In this document: positions 12,146 to 22,784 of the stretch, piece by piece | Layout of the letters: each line of letters opens with the position of its first letter | How positions within the stretch are numbered: position 1 is the stretch's first letter | Source of the DNA: Emergomyces orientalis | Lineage: Eukaryota; Ascomycota; Eurotiomycetes; Onygenales; Ajellomycetaceae | Direction: 5' to 3' | DNA length: 64,000 nt | Assembly: GCA_002110485.1 (NCBI GenBank) | Contig: MOWL01000088.1 | Coordinates: forward strand, 1,612,001-1,676,000 | Program-made: the position numbers and the translations under genes | Notes under the pieces: model-generated | What the model saw: only the letters and a program-made list of their open reading frames with translations | Databases searched by the model: none | Told to the model about the DNA's origin: nothing

Positions 12146-13217
12146 GTTGATGAGTGGAAGCAATGTGGGGCCAGGCTGCTTATTGGTTGAGCTAGTAAAG
12201 CCACGAATAGTCAGTGAATCTAAACACCATCTACTATCTCATCTTCCTATTCCATAGCAAATGCTAGTTACATCGTCGCATCAGCCAGGATCAAAGGTCG
12301 CTCCCCCAATATTTGAAACACCGACCAGAAATTGCATTTTTCCAAACTGGTAGCGCACGGGAGTTGTCATTAAAGAAATGTTTTGCGAAGATTAACAGGA
12401 AGGCTAATGCTAGAAGTCGTTAAAACGATCATGTGAGGTAGAGAATATTCGCAGGTCAACCAGACTCAACACCTCGCAGGTAGAATGTACAAACATGATG
12501 GTAAGTACCACAATATGTGACACTAGACCACTGCGCGGCCCTTCTTTATTTGGTACATGGGCAGAACCTCCCTATGTTGTAGTGCAAAAAGCTGCTTGTA
12601 CCCGGCTTGATTTCTTTCCAAATCCTGTCCATCGCACCAAATCTACTAGCTCCCGCATCAGTGCTTCAAGCGAGTTGACACGATCACCTGTTGTGCCCGT
12701 TTGAGGGGTTGTAGCGTGTTTCCGGAGGAGGTGTTGCAGGATCAATTGTTGGCTACTTGCCTTAGCATGCTTTCAATGTCACCCAGGCTAGAGTATATAA
12801 TTTAAGTGCTCGAGCCGAGAGCAAACCGCCAGGACACTGGCGGCGGATGGGACGGCCCTTGAAAAGAAAAAACACCAGCCTTGCATTAGGTCAGGAGCCC
12901 AAGCGGTAATATCGATGCAATCTGCCGAAGTTCGCATATGGTTCGCCACAGACAGGAGGTAGCTGAGCATCAACAGGAAAGACTTGGCTGACTGCAGGAA
13001 AGATTGTCTGCGAGCATAAAAGGATACAAGGAACCCATAATGTCTTGGTCTGTATTTTGATATACTTCGCTGCCTGGTCTGTTTCATCTCTCCCAGTGGC
13101 CTCCCAGTTAAGCCCTCACCCATATCGCATATGCACAAGCACGCGTCGGCACGCTCCTCGGTATCCACAGTGTTCGGACGAGGTTGAGGTTGAAGAGCAG
13201 ATATCACGCAACGAGGT
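12146..13217. other. Intergenic region, no gene supported
   Basis: Only short frames without motifs occur. A TATA-like element (GAGTATATAATTT) lies at about 12791-12803. No repeats or RNA genes were recognised. Confidence 0.45.
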
Positions 13218-14604
13218 ATGGCATCCGAACCAGTGGTACCCGCTCTTGAAGGATTTCCAGATGCCACTGAGTTTGACCAGCTCATGGAGAGGTGATAATG
13301 GCTACCCCATCAACTCTGAGAGAGATTACTGACGGGTTTATTAGCTATATCCAAAGATTGCATGTCGATTTTAGGGATAAATCTCTAATACCCTCGAACA
13401 TAGCAGAGAAGATTGAAATAGCGCTCCTTGACCCTGAAAAAACAAAAGAATCAGCAAAGTTTCGGTATGAACGTTGGAATTTCGTTTCTTTTTATTTGTG
13501 TATAGTCATTTAGGATTCCGAGGCTGACTGATGGTTTGAAGAAATTGGTCCAAAACGAAGTTCACACTTGAGCTGGTCAATGACCGGGCTTTGATCTGCC
13601 GCAAAGGGAAACCCATTGTAATTCGAGAGAAGCTGTTTGAGATTCTGACAATCGCACATCAACAATGCCAACATGGAGGCCCGTGGACTACTTTAGCCCA
13701 AGTTAGAAGAATATATTCCTGGTACATTCATTGCCGCTGGAGGGCCAAAATGATCTCTTGAAATAATTAATAAACTGACCGCAGAATTAACAGGATCCCC
13801 GATAAACTAATATATCAATTTGTCAAAATATGCCCAACGTGCAGGCTGAGACATCTATCCAAATCGACCGCTAGACCGTTCGTGTGTGAATATGATGGAT
13901 GTGGGAAAAGCTACAAATCGTTGTACAGTCTGAAACGGCATAAATTGACTCGTGCGCATTATACTTCTTCCCTATCCTCTATCAGTTCATTCTGTTGCTG
14001 ATGTTACCAATAAGACACTCCAAAGAACATCTATCACTGCGACGTCCCTGGCTGCCAAAGCTGGTTTGTTCGGCGAGACAAATTCTATTGTCACCAGAGA
14101 CGCCATTCCGCAAGATCTGCTATGATCAATTGGTCTGTCAATGATCTGCCATCACAAGACAAAATATCATCATCCCAGCCCATTGGGAGATCCTTTGCAG
14201 GTTCATTGGCTGGCCACAATTCCTTCGCTTGCAATGTGCTTGGAAGGTATTCACAGACTTCTCATGTTATGCAGGAATCATCAGTGGGTGGGTTTGAGAC
14301 GCAGCCAGCTGCAACCAGGAGCATGCCTGTCCAACATTATATTGGCTTCATTGACCTGTCACGCGTTTCACAACATTCACGCGACAATGATGCACCGTTA
14401 ACAACTGAATTTGCCAGTCCCCATGCTCTGCCGGTGTCTCAAGTAACTCTGTCCGGACCATCACAATATCTTGCTGCGCCTCACATGCGGAGCGATGCTA
14501 GCCCTGGTTGCTTTCTGAACACCACCCAACAACAGCAGTGGATGGGCGAACCCGAACAGACTTATTATCCAGCTGACCCTGGCTGGTACTCCTACTCTGC
14601 CTGA
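13218..14604 (+). CDS. H2C2 integrase-type zinc domain fused to two C2H2 fingers
   Basis: The model is join(13218..13291, 13345..13464, 13542..13721, 13794..13951, 14015..14604), 373 aa, closing in frame over four introns of 53-77 bp. Residues 93-141 form an HHCC module (H104, H109, C138, C141; motifs IAHQQCQHGG and FVKICPTC), as in the zinc-binding domain preceding retroelement integrase cores. Two C2H2 fingers follow: C156/C161/H174/H178 and C186/C191/H204/H208. An intron splits the codon for H178. The remaining ~160 residues are Ser/Gln/Pro-rich and end with a Tyr-rich tail (QTYYPADPGWYSYSA), as in activation domains. There is no integrase catalytic core. It is probably a nuclear DNA-binding regulator built with a domesticated element domain. 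Confidence 0.8.
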
Positions 14605-15049
14605 TCATACAGGGCCCTATCATCCCCCCCGGTGCCACATTGGTTCTAACAAACACCTGCTGCGAGCGGAAGAATCCTGTCTTTTTATCAACAATAAGTT
14701 TTGGACTATCAAGCATCGGTGGGATTTGGATGGATGCTCAAAATGTATTCATAGCCGATTGGAAATGTTGTACAAACAAGTCTTCTGGGATTGCGTTCGT
14801 TTCCTATTCCGTTCTCCATTAGACCTGTACTCTTCTGTGGTAGTTGCAAGTTTTCCTATTTTGTGTTAGTTTAATTTGTTAGGTTCGTGTCAAAATAATA
14901 GGGCCGACATAATTGCTCGTGCGGAAATTAATGTCATTCCTCCTATCACTTCCTTAGACTATCATTATGCCTGCATTTGAGAGACAACCGTCATTTTCTT
15001 AAATGACAGAGACTCGAAGACGGAGATGCGTGGTAGCGAGGTGGCAATG
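14605..15049. other. Intergenic region, nothing recognised
   Basis: No supported gene. It is presumably the 3' flank of the zinc-finger gene. Confidence 0.5.
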
Positions 15050-15585
15050 GTGTCAAAAGCATTCCACTTTGAGATCCACTATTGTTCGTTTGTCAGCCAC
15101 AACCAACGCATCCTGCGCCTAGGCCATGTTCCTATGACTAACGAGGGCTTGATCGCCAACTTTAATTTAAACATAACCACCTCCATCGCCATCAGAAATT
15201 CTGCGATTGTGTTTCGTTGCGTTGTAGTTGGTCATACAACATCCCAGCTGCTTATTAGGCGGCTATGCGGGATACCGCTAAACCCCTTAGGGTAAGAGCG
15301 GCCAGCAACCATCTAAGAAACAAGGTAATAAATATCAACTTCGTAATAGACTTGAATTCTGAGAGCATATATTCACATGTGTGTGTTAGTTTGATTTCGA
15401 TAGAGATATAGAGGTGCAGAGGGGGTGGCTTGGCGGAGTATTGGTTTGGCGGCGTTTGTGTCAAAAGCAATCCACAAGTTTGTCAGCCACAACCGACGCA
15501 TCCTGCGCCTCGGCCTGGTTACTGTGATTAAAAGAGGGCTTGGCGGCCTAACTTAATTAAACATAACTACCGCCATCTCCGCCGC
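15050..15585. repeat. Diverged direct repeat, two copies
   Basis: Bases 15050-15192 and 15457-15585 share GTGTCAAAAGC, then TTTGTCAGCCACAACC, ACGCATCCTGCGCCT, GAGGGCTTG and TTAA..AACATAAC followed by CGCCATC. The copies are about 80% alike with small gaps. They look like two fragments of an unidentified repeat. Confidence 0.65.
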
Positions 15586-16034
15586 CATCTTCATCTCCAT
15601 CTCCACCACCATCGTCACCCCAATCTCTGCAAGTGACTCTTGCTCTTGCTCTTGCCGCGACGGCAGTCCTCCTCGTTCTCTTCCTCCTCCCCCCTCTTCT
15701 TCATCTCCTTCGTCTTCATTGTTACTTCGCCGAGCTTTCTGCCGTTCCCCATGGCTCACTCTTGGGTGCAAGTATAATGCCTCTCCCTTGGCTTCGGCAT
15801 TCCTCCAGTGCGGGTTTGTCGTTGGGGCTTGTGGAGTGTTGGTTGGATTATCTATCCCACGCTGATGCTTTTGTTCTTGAAGTCGTGCCTGGGTGTATAT
15901 CATTTTGCTGATACTACTATCCGACCCTCTGAATGCCGCCCGAAGATGCACCCGGAATTCATATGTCCACTTATTACTCCCCTTAAAACCTGGCATCTTT
16001 GTCACGCCTTGGCGTCCTGTGATCCAGCTGCAGT

Positions 16035-16345
16035 AACGTGCCAAACCAAGCGATATCTGGGCCTTTGGAGTTACAATGCTCTTTGTCAACGGTTTGGTTC
16101 CCTTGCCCTCTGGAAGGTGGCGAATCGCGGAAGTTGAAAGGGACACCCATACTCTTGCACAGATGGTTGATTGGCTGGATCAAGTCAAAGCATTTCGGGC
16201 CTGTCTACCTAAACACTTGGCGCTCCTACGAGGCATGCTTACAGAAGATGCAAGCAAGCGGATTACTGCTTCTGATCTGGTTAGAGGTCTTGCTGAGATG
16301 ACTCAGTATAAAAAATGGGAAAAACTGCAACTCAAATCTACCTGA
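16035..16345 (+). pseudogene. Protein kinase C-lobe fragment
   Basis: The frame reads AKPSDIWAFGVTMLFVNG, then LLRGMLTEDASKRITASDLV and a short tail. SDIWAFG is kinase subdomain IX, and the second motif matches the conserved end of kinase domains (L...ML..DP..R.t...l). A stop codon directly precedes the stretch; a possible splice acceptor (CTGCAG) lies there, but no upstream kinase exon with HRD or DFG motifs was found. I read it as a remnant, or as the last exon of a gene whose front has been lost. Confidence 0.6.
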
Positions 16346-16963
16346 TGGAAGATTCATTACAACAATAAACCCTTAATTGAGGAATAAGAGATATACAATT
16401 ACAAAGATCTAGTGAAAATATAAGAGATAAATAGTTGATAAATTAGGAGAAATGCAGGTCAAAAAGGACATATTCTTAGCGCATGCACTATGCCAAGAGC
16501 GCTGATCAGCTAATGAAATAGCCAAGCAGCGGATTTTCTATCAGATTTATTAACTATATTTTGTCGGGTCTTGATTATTTAATCTCAGTCAAATCTTCAT
16601 TGAGGTTGAGGCTGATGTCTTCTTTGAAGAAATATTGCAAACAGTGGGCTGTATCCCACAGACAGGCCTTGAGTGATCTCTATTCACATAGTTGGGCTAC
16701 TCGAAACAAAAATTGCGGAGGAGTTCTGAAAAAATGAAGATTATTATATTGCAAGATCTTGGATTTTCCACGGCTTATGGCCAGGGGTCGCCCGATCAGC
16801 CACATTACAAAATATAGCTATAACTAAAGATCAAGGAATGCTTTAATAAAAGACCATTCAAAATGGAAGAAATAAGGAGAATACGAGCGGTAGAGGGAAT
16901 GAGGTATATTTGGTGAAAACCTGATGTTGGCCAAGCATGGCCGCTTGGAAACTAACAGAAGCC
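16346..16963. other. AT-rich intergenic region
   Basis: No gene, repeat or RNA was recognised. The base composition becomes clearly AT-rich here and stays so over much of the next 25 kb outside exons. Confidence 0.5.
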
Positions 16964-18235
16964 TCATTCACTGTCACCAGACTCGGCATCATCATTCTCA
17001 GCCGCATTCTCCCTCTGTTGCTTTAGCTGCACCTGTTTTTTCAATTTTCGATTCTCCTTTTCCAGTTGCTTAACCCTCTGAGCAGCGCCACGCGCCTTTG
17101 AGCGTTTAGAGGCATTGGGTTCCTCCTTCACTTTTCTAAGACCACCATCACCAGCGCCATCATCATGAATGCCATTTCCAACGCCACCGCCACTGGTGGA
17201 ATTCTTGAAGCGCATCTCCATGTCTTTGGCCATTGTATAAATCATTCGGTCAGCAAGAATGCGACGCCCTGTAAGGCGCTGAAATCCACCTCTGGCTTCC
17301 AACAACAGTTCCCCATCTGCAAAAAGAATGTAAACTTCAGTTCTGGGAAAGGAGACATCCTTTGTCGTATACTTGCATTCCGGGGGACGGATGTAATGGA
17401 GTTGATCAGGATCATATTCATCTGGCGACCTCCAGGCAACCCCCAAAATTTTTTTGATATCCTTGTCGGTGTATTTGGGGTCCTTGTGCGATGAACGTCG
17501 GTCCTTGGTTGCTATTTGTCGTACCTTCATTTCATCAAAGTTGTGATAGTCTTCGGACTCGATTCGGTATACGCAGCACCTATCCGGCCCATACTGCACA
17601 AAACACTCCTTTCTTTTCCCCACATTCCACCAGAACAGCACTTTTATCTCTTCATCCTCATTGTAGACTGGCCTGGATTTGAGTTTCAGTGACTGAAAAT
17701 CATATCCAAAAGCATCATCACGAAGATCATCTCCAGGGGCATCATCATGAGGTTGCATCCAATTTATATCAGTAATCCAAGCAGAGTTGAGGCTCCAGCC
17801 CTCTGGGAGCTGGTTATTCTCATCTAGTTTTAGCAGGCGTTCCTGAATTCCTTGAAACAACTGCTGGGCTTCATCCAGAGTGGTTTCATCTGCCCTTGCC
17901 ACAATCGCAGCCCACTCTTGCAAAATGAAGATGTATTCACTATACTTTATCTTTCCAGCTTCCAAGTCCGGCCCTGAATAGCCTGCTGCCGCGTTTCTCT
18001 CTTCAATCTTCTTGTTAATGGAGATAAAAAACTCTTTGACCTTTTCTATATCTTCTGCAGATACATTGTTGATGAAGCATTTTCCAGCATTGTTTTTTTT
18101 ATAATCTTCCACAACTTCCGAGATTATCACGGGAACCCATGATCCACTTTCCTTAATCTCAATTTCAATGGCATTTCCTGGAAGACCATCGGTCCCTTCT
18201 GACCCGGATTTTGCCTTTTTTGACGCCGCACTCAT
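16964..18235 (-). CDS. Hypothetical acidic protein with C-terminal coiled coil
   Basis: A single open frame encodes 423 aa from the first ATG at 18235; an upstream open extension has no ATG. The N-terminus is Lys/Ser-rich (SAASKKAKSGSEG). The middle is rich in aromatic and acidic residues (WITDINWMQPHDDAPGDDLR; VLFWWNVGKRKECFVQYG). The end is basic then charged-helical (KQLEKENRKLKKQVQLKQQ), typical of a short bZIP-like coiled coil, though without a clear bZIP basic region. I do not recognise the family. It lacks introns, unlike most neighbours. A nuclear role is possible given the KR-rich segment (ASKRSKARG), but this is inference. Confidence 0.65.
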   Translation of the reverse strand: MSAASKKAKSGSEGTDGLPGNAIEIEIKESGSWVPVIISEVVEDYKKNNAGKCFINNVSAEDIEKVKEFFISINKKIEERNAAAGYSGPDLEAGKIKYSEYIFILQEWAAIVARADETTLDEAQQLFQGIQERLLKLDENNQLPEGWSLNSAWITDINWMQPHDDAPGDDLRDDAFGYDFQSLKLKSRPVYNEDEEIKVLFWWNVGKRKECFVQYGPDRCCVYRIESEDYHNFDEMKVRQIATKDRRSSHKDPKYTDKDIKKILGVAWRSPDEYDPDQLHYIRPPECKYTTKDVSFPRTEVYILFADGELLLEARGGFQRLTGRRILADRMIYTMAKDMEMRFKNSTSGGGVGNGIHDDGAGDGGLRKVKEEPNASKRSKARGAAQRVKQLEKENRKLKKQVQLKQQRENAAENDDAESGDSE

Positions 18236-18349
18236 TTCTGCTAACTGTTTTCTCTTTATTGATAAATGAGACAAAATAGATAGAGGTTGGTGCTGCTGAT
18301 ACTGGTTGATGGTTTGACAAAGTTATTCTTACAGAGAAAAGCAGAAGCA

Positions 18350-18750
18350 TTTATACCATTAAATCAGACTTCAAAACAGGCTTGCACAAAACTGGTAATC
18401 TAATCAGCTTGCTTACATGAAATTGACTTGCATAGTTATCAGTTTATCAATTGGCTGACATTCTTTCTATATCAGCTTGCACTATGAATAATCAACTTAT
18501 ATAAAACTCAAAAGTGACTTGCTTAAAATTGAGTTGCTTTTTAATCTGATAAACTGGAAGTTTTCTAGATTCAGCTTGCACATTACGAAAATCAAAAGTG
18601 AAATATGATTTGTTTAAAACTGAGTCACTTTGTACTGATTAATTACTCATTGGCTGGCATGCAGAAATTCTAAAAAGCCACTTTTATTCACTGACTGATT
18701 AAAGAGAAAATATTTTTAAGCTCTGATAAACTGCAAAATCAGAGCAGGAG
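18350..18750. repeat. Degenerate TTGCA-rich intergenic repeats
   Basis: CAGCTTGCAC, GACTTGCATAG, GACTTGCTTAAAA and similar short motifs recur every 40-80 bp together with CTGATAAACTG-like segments. No gene is visible. The same motif family occurs at 31.9-32.1, 34.4-34.7 and 39.4-39.7 kb. Confidence 0.5.
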
Positions 18751-18822
18751 AAACTGTGGAAGAAGTCACAAGTTCAGCAGTAATCACCTTGGACAGAACA
18801 CACGTTTTTGAAAGCAGATTTG

Positions 18823-19280
18823 ATGTGGTACTTGATTTCTGTTCTTGTTGCTGGAACTTGCCTAGCTACATCATTGTCAGGTTATCTCACCCTCCCTACC
18901 TCTGTGATCGGCATACTAACTGGGAGAATAGGCCTGGCAAACCACCAACCCCAACCGGTAGCCCATATTCCGGGCTATATCCGTCATGTACTGGAGGCCA
19001 GAACACTACACTGAGTTGGGGGACTCCCAGGGCTGGCCCCAGATCAGTGTCCGGTGTTGTGGCTCCGGAGAAAATTGGCTATCTCACCCCCAATGCTACC
19101 AGTGGGCGGCCCTGGGCTACTGGAAACTTGACCCAGGGGTTGTTTCCCCTGAATCCAACCCATGGAGTGATTACCGCGATCCCCAGTCCGTCTGATTACC
19201 TATCACAGGGGTTGGGGAGTCCTGTCAACGAATATTTCCACATAGTGGTTGGTCTCCTCGTTGCTCTGCTCCTTTGTTGA
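18823..19280 (+). CDS. Small secreted, probably GPI-anchored protein
   Basis: The model is join(18823..18875, 18932..19280), 133 aa. The first exon encodes a signal peptide (MWYLISVLVAGTCLATSL). The body is rich in Pro, Gly, Ser and Thr with three N-glycosylation sequons (NTT, NAT, NLT). The C-terminus ends in a hydrophobic run (HIVVGLLVALLLC), as in GPI-anchor signals. The intron has a perfect TACTAAC branch site at 18913-18919 and a weaker GTCAGG donor; this splice joins the signal peptide to the mature frame. Small GPI proteins of this kind sit in the cell wall or membrane; the specific role is unknown. Confidence 0.6.
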
Positions 19281-19610
19281 AAAATTGTGGCAAAATTGCC
19301 TTGGCCCAAGGTCTGCTATAAAGATACTTGATCAAGGGAAGGCATGAAATGTATTCCGCGCTGGTATCTTGACGATAGCAGTGAACGCTCTCGAGGCAGC
19401 GGCTTGATCATTTTTATTATTCTCATTTTTCTTGTTCAGTGCCTCTAGATATGGGGGTATGGTTTATACCGAATTTTATTTGTGGCCCACATGTAAATCA
19501 AAGAGTTTAAATCTGACAGAGATAGCTTCATCGCAAGAAACGCAAAAAGAAAATCAATAGTTAACAGTTTAGCCAGCATGCACTCAATACACAAACGCTT
19601 CATCTTCAAG

Positions 19611-20062
19611 TCATGCTTTTTTCGACTGATAAGAACGTAGGGTTTGCAGACGTTTTCCTTGCTGTTCCTTCTGCTGGGCTCGTAGCTGTTTCTTCTTCTG
19701 ATACTGCAGCCTAAGCTTCCCATTGTCTGGGAGCATTCTAGTGGGCAGACATGCTTTGGTTACATACAACAGGCTGCGAACGTATCTACCATCCTCCCAT
19801 CGCTCTTCTCCAACGTATTGAATTCTGTCACTTTGTTTAACCTTCTCTGCCTCAGCAGAATCCCAATGCATCAATACATCATTTGTCGGTGGTATCAAAC
19901 TGATGTTTTCCTCAGTTTGGAAGGCCCCAGGACGCTGGGATCCGCTGCTATGACTTCCAAGTTTTGTGTGTGTCTTCACAAGATCATGTCTGAATTGGTC
20001 CTTGACTTCGATCAACAAATCGGCAAGAGAAGACGGATCAACATGTAAGAAACCGATCACTC
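19611..20062 (-). CDS. Hypothetical protein, 5' end unresolved
   Basis: The frame encodes about 149 residues: LLIEVKDQFRHDLVKTHTKL, a Ser/Gly stretch, SAEAEKVKQSDRIQYVGEER, and a basic Gln/Lys-rich C-terminal helix (QYQKKKQLRAQQKEQQGKRL). No ATG lies at the start of the frame. A splice acceptor (AATAAG) just before 20062 suggests an upstream exon that I could not place. No family is recognised. Confidence 0.4.
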
Positions 20063-20675
20063 CTTATTGACCAGGGTCTGAGCCTGCCCCTGCGCAAGGA
20101 ATCATCCTATCCAACTCCGAATGTAACAATTCCCCCCATTATGGACTCGAAAAGTAACCCTGCACGACCTGCTTTCTTTCTCAACCCATCATACCCATGC
20201 ATGGAAGTAGTTCATACACTTACCTGGTCACTTATACCAGTATGTTAATGTAGTATGAGCAATTACCTTACTCTGTTTATCTTGTTTGTCTCAGGGATAC
20301 TCTCACACTAACTTTGTTGTGGTGGTACAAAGTGGTCGAGTAAATGGTTAGGTCGTTGAAATATGTTTTAACTGGTGAAATTATCTGGAGGCTATTCCCG
20401 GTTTCCAGGTCTTGGCATTTCATAGCATATTCTGATAAGTATGATTGGCCCAAGTCACATAGTAATCACATGATAATTAAAATCCACTTTCCAATATATC
20501 CGTCAGCATCAATCAATTTCTATATTCAATATAGGAAGCCTACCAGCAACCTTCATTCAGCCTCTATATTCACATAATAAAGATATACAGAAAGTAGCTT
20601 AAACTATAGATAAATAAGAGAACCAGCTACTTGATCAGGATGCACAAGTGAAAGACTAATGAGATGCCCATGTTG
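20063..20675. other. AT-rich intergenic region
   Basis: No supported gene or repeat; it lies upstream of the previous gene and downstream of the secreted-protein gene. Confidence 0.45.
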
Positions 20676-21944
20676 TTAATCTTTTTTGTCACACTCCTGC
20701 CCAAAAGCAAATAAATATGCATCAGGAAGTAATCCATGCTTCTTCAGTGTGACTTCCATTTGTTTGGCCCAACTTGAATTTGCCCATCCAGTGCCAAATA
20801 CAGAGTAATTATAATAATCACCATAATGTGTAATATCACAAAAAAAGGTTCCTTTTCCTGATTGTGTAGAGACTGAACACTCTGCTGGTTTATTGTTCAA
20901 CATTTTGCCCAGCTCAGTATTGCGGAAGTCAGCATTGGTCCAGCCATTGCCTTGAATAGAAAGTTCATGAAAATCATCTGAATGTGTGACATCGCAAGGT
21001 GCCTCGGAAAGCTCCTTTTCGAAACCAAGATTAATATAATATGCCATATTGTCTGTTCGCACCAGGCCTTCACCCTTCAAGTTCGAATTTGGAAACTCCC
21101 GATCATTTCCAGTGCAATAATTCAGAACCATGTCACGTAGAAATTGCAGGCAGTCATCAATATTCAGCTGAAAAGCAGATTTATCAACTGATTGAACTCC
21201 AATTTTGACCTTCTGCACAGCATCCACATTGTAGATCCATGAAACTGAGTGTTGAAGTTCCACTGCATCAGGACAGAATTGTTCTTCTAGAATCTCACTA
21301 ATTGTGTCTCTGGCTGCCTGTCCATGCCCAGCTCGTGCATTACAAATTTGAACAGTTGGAGAAGGAGCCTTGGAGAATGAAGTTGTAGGTGGTGAACACG
21401 CTGATGGTAGAAGAGTGGGAGATGGTGGGCTGCCAGTTGGCATTGTGAGAGAGGGTGGGCTGCCAGTTGGTATTGTGAGAGAGGGTTGACTGGCAGATGG
21501 TGGATGTTCAGAGGGAGATGGTGAACGGGCGAAGGATGATTGCAATTTGAGAGATGGTGGAGAGTCTTGTTCGGAGACAATCAAGCTGTAGGTTCCACAT
21601 GTTCCATGAACTGTTCCACTTCCTCCCCACAGACAGTCTACATCGTGACAGCACTCTTTGAGCATCTCAGCAAACACGTCCACACATGGACAATCATTTC
21701 CATTTTTCAGCCAGCTGATATTGACCATGTTCTGCGGTTTCAAAGCATCTGCACCTGACCCTGTGCCAGGATATGAGACATAAACAGGTAAGTCAGGAGG
21801 AGCCTGCTTTGCAAAACTGCAGAATCGCTGGGCCACATCTTCAATATATGTAGAGGTAATGCCTTGCCCTTTCGGGCTGCATTTTATTTCACGTTGCTGG
21901 TTTCCCAGTACCAAAGGAAGAAGAAAAAGAACTGGAAAGAACAT
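20676..21944 (-). CDS. Secreted Cys-rich protein with Pro/Ser linker
   Basis: An uninterrupted frame of 422 aa starts at 21944, where a signal peptide (MFFPVLFLLPLVLG) begins; an upstream ATG at 22052 would bury it. An N-terminal Cys-rich domain (CSPKGQGITSTYIEDVAQRF ... CPCVDVFAEMLKECCHDVDC) is joined by a Ser/Pro linker, with the TGSPPSLTMP unit repeated, to a second Cys-containing domain (WIYNVDAVQKVKIG ... CLQFLRDMVLNYCTG). A C-terminal part follows with HSDDFHELSIQGNGW and HYGDYYNYSVFGTGW, two related segments. The layout (secreted, two domains, linker) suggests a wall-associated or extracellular protein. I do not recognise the family and make no claim about activity. Confidence 0.65.
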   Translation of the reverse strand: MFFPVLFLLPLVLGNQQREIKCSPKGQGITSTYIEDVAQRFCSFAKQAPPDLPVYVSYPGTGSGADALKPQNMVNISWLKNGNDCPCVDVFAEMLKECCHDVDCLWGGSGTVHGTCGTYSLIVSEQDSPPSLKLQSSFARSPSPSEHPPSASQPSLTIPTGSPPSLTMPTGSPPSPTLLPSACSPPTTSFSKAPSPTVQICNARAGHGQAARDTISEILEEQFCPDAVELQHSVSWIYNVDAVQKVKIGVQSVDKSAFQLNIDDCLQFLRDMVLNYCTGNDREFPNSNLKGEGLVRTDNMAYYINLGFEKELSEAPCDVTHSDDFHELSIQGNGWTNADFRNTELGKMLNNKPAECSVSTQSGKGTFFCDITHYGDYYNYSVFGTGWANSSWAKQMEVTLKKHGLLPDAYLFAFGQECDKKD

Positions 21945-22227
21945 AGTTAATGACTTGACTAAAGCAAAGATAAAAGTATTGATAAAAATAAAACACCCTT
22001 TGGTTGCATCTTTAAAGCCGATGCCTGCGGATGCGAACTTTTTATATTGCAAATTTCATCAGATTAGTCGTTCAAGTGCCAGCTAATTTTGATATGTAAA
22101 TCTTGAATACGCTGCATAAAAAATCACAATTGCAATATTGAAATCCACTGACATTCGTACCAAAATCAGCTCGTGTATATTAGAATGATTTTTTTACTGA
22201 AAACCCGACTTCCTGCCTAGGCGGCGT

Positions 22228-22669
22228 TCACGAAATTGCTTAGTCAAGCCAAGCCAATCCCACCCCTGCTGGATTTCTTTGGCGCTTCGTTGGACCCGCT
22301 TCCCCGCAGCTTAGCCTTCTCTGTAGCTACTCGCGCTACACCCCCACGATCCCCCTTGGTTAGTGGGGGCATAGCGCGAGCAACCCCTCTTTTCGGCTGG
22401 CACTCCTTTTCGGTTCGCACGCCTTTTCGGCTGGTATTCTGTTTGGCTCCCATTCTGCTTGGCCTGCTCCTTTTTCGCTTGCACTTTTCTTCAGCTGGCA
22501 CTTCTTTTCAGCTCGCACTCCTTTCAGGTTGCACTCTGCTTGGCTTTTCCGGCTTACGCTTTTCTTTGGCTGATATCTTTTCCTTGCACTCCTTTTGGCT
22601 TGTACTCCTTTTCAACACTTGCTTTTCTCCCTGCTCTACTTTCCAGCTTGCAGTACATTTATAGATGGA
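22228..22669. repeat. Repeat with long hairpin, related to 48.6 kb copy
   Basis: It begins GCTTAGTCAAGCCAAGCC, ends near CATTTATAGATGGATTT and is filled with degenerate CTTTTCGGCTGGCACTCC units. A hairpin is formed by TCGCGCTA (22331-22338) and CCCCCAC (22341-22347) pairing with GTGGGGG (22363-22369) and TAGCGCGA (22372-22379). A shorter relative with the same two ends lies at 48603-48724. It behaves like a small non-autonomous element. Confidence 0.55.
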
Positions 22670-22784
22670 TTTCTACAATTTTCTTCTATATTGAAATATT
22701 GCTTCCTTATCATTTCATCGTCACTTTAAACCTAGCAAACTATAACTGTTTTACTTTATTATTGTTTGCCGTCGATTTACATCA

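Noticed and set aside
15553..16146. Minus-strand open frame of 197 codons ending in an Asp/Glu/Gly and Met-rich tail
   Set aside because: Its first half is antisense to the kinase fragment and the rest comes from low-complexity CT-rich DNA; no domain or splice context supports it.
22236..22664. Plus-strand open frame rich in Leu, Phe and Ser
   Set aside because: It is created by the degenerate CTTTTCGGCTGGCACTCC repeat and has no protein-like composition.
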